Shown: in pieces, positions 1-6,898 of the stretch
How the letters are laid out: every line of letters starts with the position of its first letter
How positions within the stretch are numbered: position 1 is the first letter of the stretch
DNA from: Prorocentrum cordatum
Taxonomy: Eukaryota; Sar; Dinophyceae; Prorocentrales; Prorocentraceae
Length of the DNA stretch: 20,000 nucleotides
Assembly (NCBI GenBank): GCA_963575745.1
Contig: CAUYUJ010021027.1
Coordinates: 1 to 20,000, forward strand
Direction of reading: 5' to 3'
Position numbers and translations under genes: made by a program
The notes under the pieces: model-generated
Databases searched by the model: none
What the model was told of the DNA's origin: nothing
The model's input: only the letters and a program-made list of their open reading frames with translations

Positions 1-275
1 ACCACACAACAGACACCACACACACAAGACACACAGAGCACACATGCAACACACAGAGCACACCGAGAACACACACACACACATCACACACAACACAGCC
101 AACACAAACAACACACACACGCATACAACGCACAAACAAGACACCTAAGACATATAACACGCATAACACACATGATCTACCCATAACCCACACATAGCAC
201 CCACCACAGACACACAGAACACGCACTCAACACACAACACACAAAACACAACCTTTACACACACCACACGCGTAT
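1..275. repeat. CA-rich low-complexity tract
   Basis: The stretch is built almost entirely of imperfect CA/ACAC dinucleotide units broken by short interruptions such as AGAC and AACAC. Open frames on the minus strand are Val/Cys-rich translations of the repeat and are not genes. No other signal is visible. Confidence 0.9.
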
Positions 276-915
276 CCTGCACACGTGTTTCCATGAGTCT
301 GGGCACGCACGTACCATTCGTGTATATTGATTCCTCTAATAATGCATCTTGCATGGATCCCCCCTCCCCAGATGTCCCTTGCTTTCGGACGCCCTCCCTT
401 CCACCTCTGGGCACCTTTCGGACGGCCTCCCGGGCCTCCCCGACTAGCCGCGGAGGCCCCAGAAGCATCGCAGCTATTTCCAACAGGCTCGCTGACAGCT
501 CACAAGCGGCTCCAAGATAGCCACAATACTACCCCACAGGCTCCCAAGTGGGCCCCCTGCATTCCCCAAGAGGGCCGCCAGAGGCAAAACCTATGGCTTC
601 TGATGGGTTTTGAAGGATTTTGGTGCTCTCCTTATTTCGGGCGGCCCCAACACGGGTCACGAGGTCCTCAAGGCGCCCACCAGGGCCCCAAAACGGCGTC
701 CAAGGAGCCCCACGAAAGCCCAAGGGGCCGCCCAAGACGGCCCCAAGGGATCCCAAGGCCGCCCAGGATGACCCCTAGGACGATGCACGCGGCCCTTAAG
801 GCGCCGTTCTCCAATACTCTCCGAAATGCGCTCCAATGGGCCTCCAGTGAGCTGTCGAGGAGCTCCCAGGTGCCCCACGCACCTCCCGAAAAGCCATCAA
901 GCATCTCCCCAGCTG
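276..915. other. GC-rich region without a supported gene
   Basis: The sequence is rich in short degenerate repeats of the type GCCCCAAGG, GGCCGCCC and TTTCGGACG, for example at 384-395 and 416-431 and repeatedly between 660 and 800. Frames are open on both strands, as expected for GC-rich repeats, but their translations are Pro/Arg/Gly/Ala-rich with no domain I recognise. I see no promoter, RNA gene or mobile-element end. Confidence 0.6.
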
Positions 916-1290
916 CCTCCAACAGGGCAGTACGTTCTTCTGCTGCTGCTCGTCCTCCTCTTCCTCTTCCTGTCCCCCCTCCCCTTTCCCCGAATTGCGT
1001 CCGTCCCCTCATCCCTCTCCTTCTCACTCTTCCGCCCTATCCTTCTCCTCCTCCTCCTCCTTCGCTTCCTCTCCATCCTCCCTCAACTTGTCCTGATCCT
1101 CTCCTCCTCCTCCTCCTCCTCCTCCTCCTCCTCCTCTTCTTTCCTCGCGTCACCCTCATCCTCATCCTCATCCTCATCCTCATCCTCATCCTCATCCTCA
1201 TCCTCTCCTCATCCTCATCCTCATCCTCGTCCTCCCCTCCTATTATTTGCCTTCCTCCTTCCCTCTTCGTCCTTCTCCGACCTCCTCACT
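916..1290. repeat. CT-rich microsatellite cluster
   Basis: This is a pyrimidine-rich block. It contains a (CTC)n run at about 1101-1137 and a CTCATC hexanucleotide run at about 1154-1230, set in degenerate CCT/CTT units. The long open frame crossing it translates to poly-Ser/Leu/Ile and is a repeat artefact. Confidence 0.9.
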
Positions 1291-1299
1291 GCACTGCTC

Positions 1300-1895
1300 T
1301 GTCCTCTTCGGCGGGCTGCAGTTTTCTGCAAGGAAGGCGGGTGAGGGGGCGAGGGAAGGGAGGTCGGAAACGGAAACTTAGGCATTGGTGGGAATGGGAC
1401 CCTATGGGAGGGGAACGTGCGATTCGCGACCCATCACAGGGATCAAGTGGGACAAGAATTCGCCCGGCGATGGGATTTTGGAGACGACGGTGAACAAAGG
1501 GTGGCCAAGCGGGGCACAAGCTGGAGGGCACATAAGGTACAGTGCGACGACCTTTCAGACGCTTCCCATCAGCATGTGCCCCGTACGAGTGTCCTCTTCA
1601 TACTTCGGGGTGGGCATTTCCGTTCGCCCTGCCGCACTCCCGCTGCCCCCCCTGACAGTCGAGCAGGCTTGCGGCCCTGACTCGTTGGGTCCGTCATCCT
1701 TTCTCCAGGGGATAACCTTCACCCTTTCCAGAGGTCATTAGCGTCGCCCCCTCATATCGACCCGTGCCCTTCCCCAGCGACCGTCGCCCCCACTCCTCCC
1801 AACCGTGCCCGCGGGACCCCCTCGCATTTATGGGAATGCCCCTTCAGGAGAGCAACCTTGACCCACCTCGCGGCCATCGGATAAGCTTCTTCACT
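1300..1895. other. Unique sequence with no supported gene
   Basis: This is moderately GC-rich, non-repetitive DNA left of the retroelement. Short overlapping frames (about 1385-1741 and 1417-1680, plus strand) have no recognisable domain and no supporting context, so I do not call them genes. None of it matches the sequence left of the right-hand repeat copy (17937-18305), so the shared direct repeat starts abruptly at 1896. Confidence 0.55.
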
Positions 1896-2148
1896 GACTT
1901 TAAGGGTAGCTCTTTGGGAGATGTTACAGTATCGGGAGCATAGCTCGCGCGCCGCTGCCTTGGGCTCAAGGCACGCGCGCCCTATTTGCCCGGACACCGC
2001 GAGTGTTCGCTATGTGCTGGAAAGATCATTACATCGATATTATCCTATCTTACCCATCCACCCCTCATACTGTACCTTCACAGCAGAGCGATGGATGCAA
2101 TTTGCCAGGCTATATGCCCTATTTGAGTTACCAGGCTCACTTTCGACT
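1896..2148 (+). repeat. Left LTR-like direct repeat
   Basis: The stretch from GACTTTAAGG to TTTCGACT recurs at 18306-18570. Outside two indels the copies differ by only three substitutions over about 236 bases. This copy carries a 17-base insertion (about 1928-1944) absent from the right copy, and it lacks a 29-base tandem duplication present there. It ends directly before the primer-binding site, as a 5' LTR should. It does not have the usual TG...CA ends, so either the LTR ends are atypical or the true left boundary has been lost. It contains a GC-rich hairpin (about 1948-1980) and a GGACAC/GTGTTC hairpin (1992-2008). Confidence 0.75.
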
Positions 2149-3103
2149 TGGTAGCGGAGCTGGCCGCACTCTCGTGTGGTCAGCTCTTGCTCTTCTTAGC
2201 CTCATACTCTCCGGCACGATCTTCGTGACCACCTACCACCCTGCGCCACCACTCCCAGTACGTTTACGAGGATCTATTCAAGAGCAAGAAGCAACACGAG
2301 AGGTACGACGTCTAGACGACCAAACCGGTACCATATACGTTTCATCATTGCGTTACTACCAACCGCTCGGCAACGAGCTAACAGCGCAATACTTGAAGCA
2401 AGGGCGGGGAGACCCGCCAGACAGAGCGCCTCGAAGACTCGACAAGGCGCTACCCCAGCGCGACAACGCGCATCATAACCGTCCTTCGTTACACATTCTC
2501 GGGCTAATCGTCTTCGCTATCATATGGTTCGCGCTGGGGGCAGCAATCGGACACATGCGTCGTGGAGATAACAGCACCGATGGGCAAACGCATGGCCCAT
2601 GTTGGGACCCTCAAGGTAATGTGCCTTTTCGTGAGTACATCTACGAGGTCAACGCATGGCTCAACGTTACAAGCGGACGTATGACGCCACAGGCCCAAGC
2701 GGCCGCAATACAACGCGGCCTAGGTGGCCTAGCGAGGACACTCGCCATGAGGGTACCGCCTGACATTATAACCTATGGTGCTGACATTGATGGGGTCCAC
2801 ACAGACCCAGTAACTTACATCATGTTCCTCCTCAGCATGAAGTTCGAACGCCTGGAAGATGAGCGACAGCTCACTTCCGGCACACAACTCATCGACTTCC
2901 ATGTGCCTCACGGGGAACGAATCGATGTCACTCTTACCCGATTCGAAATGGCCCGACTTGAGGCACAGTCGGTGGGATTCGACCTTCCCAACTTCCAACT
3001 GCTAACCACTATCCTATTCCGCGCCTTAGGCGTCGGCAACCAGCGAGCCATGCAACTCTTACAGCCACTCGATCACCAAATGCCCCGAACACAACAACCG
3101 TAA
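2003..3103 (+). CDS. gag: Gag polyprotein, leader with two membrane-like segments plus capsid-like region
   Basis: The frame is open from inside the left LTR. 2003 is a GTG; the first in-frame ATGs are 2012 and 2114, both still within the repeat, so the true start is uncertain. Residues about 57-76 and 163-184 (counted from 2003) are strongly hydrophobic and look like two transmembrane helices, which is unusual before Gag. From residue about 200 the protein matches dinoflagellate copia Gag as I know it: an aromatic N-terminus (FREYIYEVNAWL), a helical QAAAIQRGLGG segment, DPVTYIMFLL, then a C-terminal helix ending RAMQLLQPLDHQMP. Two GNRA-type hairpins lie in the leader (2365-2378, 2404-2417) and a decayed QGNVP copy near 2613. 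The frame stops at a TAA (3101) just where the Gag helices continue one frame over. Confidence 0.75.
   Translation: MFAMCWKDHYIDIILSYPSTPHTVPSQQSDGCNLPGYMPYLSYQAHFRLGSGAGRTLVWSALALLSLILSGTIFVTTYHPAPPLPVRLRGSIQEQEATREVRRLDDQTGTIYVSSLRYYQPLGNELTAQYLKQGRGDPPDRAPRRLDKALPQRDNAHHNRPSLHILGLIVFAIIWFALGAAIGHMRRGDNSTDGQTHGPCWDPQGNVPFREYIYEVNAWLNVTSGRMTPQAQAAAIQRGLGGLARTLAMRVPPDIITYGADIDGVHTDPVTYIMFLLSMKFERLEDERQLTSGTQLIDFHVPHGERIDVTLTRFEMARLEAQSVGFDLPNFQLLTTILFRALGVGNQRAMQLLQPLDHQMPRTQQP
2149..2160 (+). other. Primer-binding site for reverse transcription
   Basis: TGGTAGCGGAGC starts at the base after the direct repeat ends. TGG is the complement of the CCA end of a tRNA. The rest resembles the methionine-tRNA primer sites of many copia elements (TGGTATCAGAGC in plants). 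The implied primer is a tRNA ending in GCTCCGCTACCA, probably initiator tRNA-Met; the tRNA identity is inferred. Confidence 0.75.
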
Positions 3104-3344
3104 ACAGTATGATGAGTTGCTGGAGAGGATGCGTTCGATAGGCCACCTATCTGAACGGTCTCCTGGCAACGTAGGATCTGCGTTTGGAAGGGGAAGGGGA
3201 TCTGGTAGTGACCACAGAAGCCCAGCCTGGAAACACAGGAAACGGGGGCCCCTCCTTTCATATGGGCCGATGGAACTGGAGAATCCATGCTTTATTAGCT
3301 GGGGTTGTTCTCATCCAAGCTGGGAAACCAGCCATCCTTTCTAG
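3102..3344 (+). pseudogene. gag: Gag continuation after a +1 frame change
   Basis: The expected next Gag segment (QYDELLERMRSIGHLSE, followed by the PGNVG motif) appears here in the frame one base later than 2003-3103. A net +1 shift near 3098-3101 would therefore join them. The segment then becomes Gly/Arg/Ser-rich and ends at a TAG (3342). A perfect GNRA hairpin at 3319-3332 falls near its end. It could be a disabled exon, a product of +1 recoding at the CCG-TAA junction, or a sequencing indel; the sequence alone cannot decide. Confidence 0.55.
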
Positions 3345-3560
3345 AGTTCACCACAACCACTCCGCTCGTTTTTGGGGGGGGAATATCATAATCCCTTACG
3401 TTGTGTTTACCTACCTTACAATATTTCAGGATACGGAAAAGACTGGGTCTCACGGCTCCGATAACAGACTTTTATATATAGATAGGTGTTGATAGCTCTA
3501 GATTGGTCTGATTTCTTTGTATATGGTTTATCGACAATGCTGAGTGCTGTTCATTTATTC
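3345..3560. other. Gap within gag, no coding support
   Basis: The sequence is AT-richer than its neighbours, with a G8 run at about 3373-3380 and short TATATA motifs near 3474-3480. No frame shows Gag-like content. It could be the 5' part of an intron whose 3' end is at about 3638, or decayed coding DNA. Confidence 0.4.
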
Positions 3561-3638
3561 GGGCTATGTTGTGTGTGTGCTGTTTTTGTTGTTTTTTTTG
3601 TTTTTTGGTGTTTCTGTTGTTATTGTGTTATTTGTTAC
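3561..3638 (+). other. T/G-rich intron-like tract ending in a CAG acceptor
   Basis: The tract consists of TG, TTG and T-run repeats and ends in ACAACAG, immediately before the nucleocapsid-like coding sequence GCCAAACGTAGG. It resembles the second T-rich insertion at 10669-10799, which ends in AAACAG. Read in frame it would encode a Cys/Phe/Leu string with no counterpart in Gag. I infer the 3' part of a spliceosomal intron; the donor is not resolved. Confidence 0.4.
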
Positions 3639-3871
3639 AACAGGCCAAACGTAGGTGGAGGAGGTTCACACGAAAACCAGTGCGTCGTGTTAGAAGGAGG
3701 ATACGCAGAAGTTTTAAAGGAAAGGGTAAAGGCAAGCGTGGTCGTCGGAGGTTGAACGGGCGAGGTATCGCGGCATTTCTCCAGAGGCTCTCAGATGAAC
3801 AACATGATGAGATATTCTTTGGGGGAAAAGGCCGTGGTAAAGGCCGTGGAGAGACCTCAGGTAAAGGTTAA
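3639..3871 (+). pseudogene. gag: Gag nucleocapsid-like basic region, ended by a TAA
   Basis: The translation begins AKRRWRRFTRKPVRR and runs into Gly-Lys/Arg repeats (GKGKGKRGRRR, later GGKGRGKGRG). This is the RNA-binding basic tail that precedes the zinc knuckle in dinoflagellate copia Gag. A TAA at 3869-3871 interrupts it, but the same frame continues directly into the knuckle, so a point change within a GGTAAAGGT-type repeat is the simplest explanation. An LSDEQHDEIFF helix sits between the two basic blocks. Confidence 0.6.
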
Positions 3872-6800
3872 GGTAGGCGGGGAAACCCGCGAGGTAGAGA
3901 CGGCCAGGTTCTCAAATGCCATGAATGTGGTAGTTCCGATCATCTTGTGCGAGATTGTCCAGCGAAGGGAAATGGAAAGGGCATGTCGTCCGAAGTCCAT
4001 TTTGGCTCAAGTGCACCATCCATTGAATATCTGAGCCTCCAGGACTTTGAGGCCATGGAACAGATATTTTTCACTTGGGTAGTTGGCATGGACAACATCG
4101 ACGAGCTCGAGGGGTATGGTCATGGATTGTACGCGTACTACCTCGAGTACGTCCGCCGGTTCGTCACGGGCAGTAACGAACTCACTCCCGTGGAACACGG
4201 CACGCTTGGAAACGAGCCTCTGTCATTCTTCGACTGGATGTTCGGGAACCCAGGCAACATCATGGCTTACGAGAGTGGCGACGAGGACACCACTATAGAG
4301 GCTTCGCCTTCCGAGGTTCAACGAAACCTTGAACCTCCGCCCGAAATCCCGCCTGGAAACAGGCCTTCTTTGATGGGAGAATATCCCCAGACCACTGAAG
4401 ACTTAATTGAAATGGAGTCTCAGGCATTTGTTCAGGCCTTCATTGCAGGCGAACCAGATATTCCGTTCATACCTCCTGGTTCGCTTGCTCCAGGCGAATG
4501 TGGACCACGTACCCTTTTGCAGACCCTCATGAGGATGCATGAGATACTTACAATTGGTTATCCTGAGAGTCAAGAACACATCGAAGCTGGCATCATGACA
4601 GAACAGGATAATGATGCTTGCGGTAGTTCAGAGCTACTTTTGGCAGCTCTGACTCTTATTGGCAGCGTGTATCCTCAGGGAGTGCAGAGACACTTGATAT
4701 ACTCCCGTGGTAGATGGCGTCGTGCTCTGGAAATGGCGATGGCTATGCGCGGTCATGATCTTCCTCCGCCAGGATGGGGTCTCCAGGCGGTGGGAATGAG
4801 GCCGAACCATACAGCCATGCGTAACATTGCTGGGCAGCCTATGCTCGGCGACGAGCCTGAGCCGACAACAATGCCTCCTACTCCGGGACAGCCGAGCGAC
4901 GCCCAGACGCCGGCTATGCAGGGAAACCTGCGTGTACCAGATGCGCCAATGGCCATCATCATTGGTAGTTCGACATCAGAAGAAGTAGATGGCGATGGCT
5001 GCGGGTTAGATGAGGATGATGTCACCATCCTCATGATGGACGTGAATGGTGAGGAAGAGGTCGATTTCGACCCTGATGAGTCTGAATCATCATCACCATC
5101 GGCACAAGCGCCACTTGCGCCGAGCTCCACCCAGCAGGGAGACCTGCCTCCATCGGACGATCCATCTGGGATCGCACAGAGGCCTCCTCAGGCACCTCCA
5201 CCGGGTGCCGCTCCTGCTGCATCGGCAGCTTCCTCTGATGAGAACACCAGAAGATCTCGTTCCCATACGCGCGTCAGAGAAGAGCCACATCCCCAGGCTC
5301 GACTTCCTCGTGAGTGGAGACAGGCTGGCCCAAAAGAACACGCTCCCAGGAGAGGTGGCCAGCTACTTCCGCACAACGACCCAAGACGCCGAAAAGGGGA
5401 ACACTCGGCCTTCGGCCAGGGCAACCCTGCCTATAGGGACAGTGATGGCAAGCCCATCCGCGGAGGCTATCAGCTTGCAACAAACATCCGCCGCCCTGAA
5501 ATTCAAGAAGTGCGGACTCAGTTACAAGATATTATCGCGGCGCGCAAGCAGTATAGGCCTCACGCAGCATGCGGACCTTGTTCCCAGCCGTTCCAGAATC
5601 ACAGGCCAGGATGCCCCGTTGGCAACAACGAAGGCCTGAGTCCCAACAGGGGCAAAACCCCTCCTAAAGAGGGCCATCCGCCACTTATCCCGATGGCGCA
5701 AGACGAGATCGCGGAAGTGAATCATCGTCTCGGGATCTTGGGCCACTTGGATCCGAAAGAAGAAGAAAAGCCTACCCCGGTTCCAAGGGGACTGGTAGCC
5801 ATGACCCAGGAAGAGAAAGACGCGCTCTTCAGTCTTCCTAGTATGCGAGGAAACTCGCCTGGCGTCTCTAGCCAGCCCAAACAACCAGAACCGACAATCA
5901 AGGATGAGATAAAGGATCAACGTGTGGCGGAGGATGAGGAGCGTATGCGGACAGCAGAAGACCGCACTCGCGAGGCAACTCGCAAGATGTTGGAAGATTC
6001 TAGTCAGATCTACATGAAGAGGGCTACGAGGCCCCCACTCCCACTAACTTCGAAGGCCAAGAGTGAACCCCCGACACCTAAGCCGTCCCCGGTGCCGAAA
6101 CCGAAGACGAGCCCTCAGGACCCTGGGCCAGACGTACATATGGAGGTGCCTCGATCTGCGACGCCGAAGCCGCCGATTGGCGCAACTCCTCCACAAGCGT
6201 CTGTGCCCAAGCAGCAACCTCAGGACCCTATGGAGGAACGAAGACGCCCGCTTAGTCGCAGCAAGTCCATTGCGAAAAGGGCGGCAGCTTTCGAGCGCAG
6301 TGGGTATGCACCTGCGCCAGCTTCGCCTGTGGCGGCTCGTTCCAGGAGGTCCGATGAAGGTGATATGTCGAGGGGTACCTGGGTGCCGAAGATCAGGGGC
6401 AGCGCCAGTCGCGCATCTCCGCGGGGAAACCCGCCAGGCGCTGCCGCCGCAGCTTCCTCCTCTTCTGGAGCCGCAGCCTCTTCAGCAACAGAGGTTCCGA
6501 TGCGGGGAAACCCGCCAGTGGTTCAGCTGCACCACCCAGGTGACACGTCCTTCACTAGTGGGACTCCAAATGTGTTCAGGGATAGACTTGCGCTTCGGAG
6601 GCTCCCACCGATACGCTCGGTGGATGAGACATTCATGAAGGAATGCAGGAAAGCTGGAATCCTTCCCACATCCAATGATATTCTCAAACAGCTGAGCAAA
6701 GCTCTCAGCAGGATATGCAGACATGCGCCAGACAAGCAACACAGTCCTGTGTGGCGCTCGGAATCTTTCGATGATCATGATGGTTGGGTTAACCTAGTGG

Positions 6801-6898
6801 AACTCGTTGACCATTATCCGTGGAACACAGGTCAATCAAGACATGCTGGGTATAGCCCAAAGTATGACGAGGCCAAGGTCATCAACGAGCATATGTAG
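3872..6898 (+). CDS. Gag zinc knuckle, long linker, and N-terminal half of a Tpt1-like domain
   Basis: The frame is open after the TAA at 3869; there is no clear ATG, and the part upstream of 3947 must belong because it holds the knuckle. A CCHC knuckle (CX2CX4HX4C, 3917-3958) binds nucleic acid in Gag proteins. A spliced-leader-like sequence follows at 3989-4011. The middle is a long Pro/Ser/Glu-rich, probably disordered linker with an acidic patch (about 4980-5090) and a second possible zinc site CX2CX6HX3C (5570-5614). GNRA hairpins encoding GNxP-type peptides punctuate it at 4351, 4843, 4918, 5134, 5845, 6421 and 6502. The last 75 or so residues are the start of an RNA 2'-phosphotransferase fold, with an SKALSRICRH motif whose Arg-His (6719-6724) corresponds to the catalytic pair. 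The frame ends at TAG 6896, in mid-domain. Confidence 0.75.
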   Translation, partial: GRRGNPRGRDGQVLKCHECGSSDHLVRDCPAKGNGKGMSSEVHFGSSAPSIEYLSLQDFEAMEQIFFTWVVGMDNIDELEGYGHGLYAYYLEYVRRFVTGSNELTPVEHGTLGNEPLSFFDWMFGNPGNIMAYESGDEDTTIEASPSEVQRNLEPPPEIPPGNRPSLMGEYPQTTEDLIEMESQAFVQAFIAGEPDIPFIPPGSLAPGECGPRTLLQTLMRMHEILTIGYPESQEHIEAGIMTEQDNDACGSSELLLAALTLIGSVYPQGVQRHLIYSRGRWRRALEMAMAMRGHDLPPPGWGLQAVGMRPNHTAMRNIAGQPMLGDEPEPTTMPPTPGQPSDAQTPAMQGNLRVPDAPMAIIIGSSTSEEVDGDGCGLDEDDVTILMMDVNGEEEVDFDPDESESSSPSAQAPLAPSSTQQGDLPPSDDPSGIAQRPPQAPPPGAAPAASAASSDENTRRSRSHTRVREEPHPQARLPREWRQAGPKEHAPRRGGQLLPHNDPRRRKGEHSAFGQGNPAYRDSDGKPIRGGYQLATNIRRPEIQEVRTQLQDIIAARKQYRPHAACGPCSQPFQNHRPGCPVGNNEGLSPNRGKTPPKEGHPPLIPMAQDEIAEVNHRLGILGHLDPKEEEKPTPVPRGLVAMTQEEKDALFSLPSMRGNSPGVSSQPKQPEPTIKDEIKDQRVAEDEERMRTAEDRTREATRKMLEDSSQIYMKRATRPPLPLTSKAKSEPPTPKPSPVPKPKTSPQDPGPDVHMEVPRSATPKPPIGATPPQASVPKQQPQDPMEERRRPLSRSKSIAKRAAAFERSGYAPAPASPVAARSRRSDEGDMSRGTWVPKIRGSASRASPRGNPPGAAAAASSSSGAAASSATEVPMRGNPPVVQLHHPGDTSFTSGTPNVFRDRLALRRLPPIRSVDETFMKECRKAGILPTSNDILKQLSKALSRICRHAPDKQHSPVWRSESFDDHDGWVNLVELVDHYPWNTGQSRHAGYSPKYDEAKVINEHM
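3989..4011 (+). other. Relic of the dinoflagellate spliced leader
   Basis: The 3' 15 bases, CCATTTTGGCTCAAG (3997-4011), equal the 3' end of the conserved 22-nt dinoflagellate spliced leader. Over its whole length the site matches with one mismatch and one inserted T. It lies in sense orientation, in frame inside the gag linker, 30 bases after the zinc knuckle. It is not followed by the GT donor of a spliced-leader RNA gene, so it looks like an exon relic carried in by reverse transcription of a trans-spliced mRNA. Confidence 0.75.

Noticed and set aside
145-483. Minus-strand open frame over the CA-rich tract
   Set aside because: Val/Cys-rich translation of a dinucleotide repeat.
327-1493. 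388-codon open frame in the left low-complexity region
   Set aside because: It crosses GC-rich repeats and CT microsatellites and translates to poly-Ser/Leu/Ile/Pro; no domain or gene context.
1955-1972. Spliced-leader-like TTGGGCTCAAG in both LTR copies
   Set aside because: It needs an extra G and matches only the leader's 3' part; CCTTG-GGCT-CAAGG is better explained as a hairpin arm pair. Far weaker than the relic at 3989.
3160-3180. PGNVG in Gag as a member of the hairpin family
   Set aside because: CCTGGCAACGTAGG lacks matching arms without gaps, and PGN(I/V)G is, as far as I recall, a native Gag motif in these elements.
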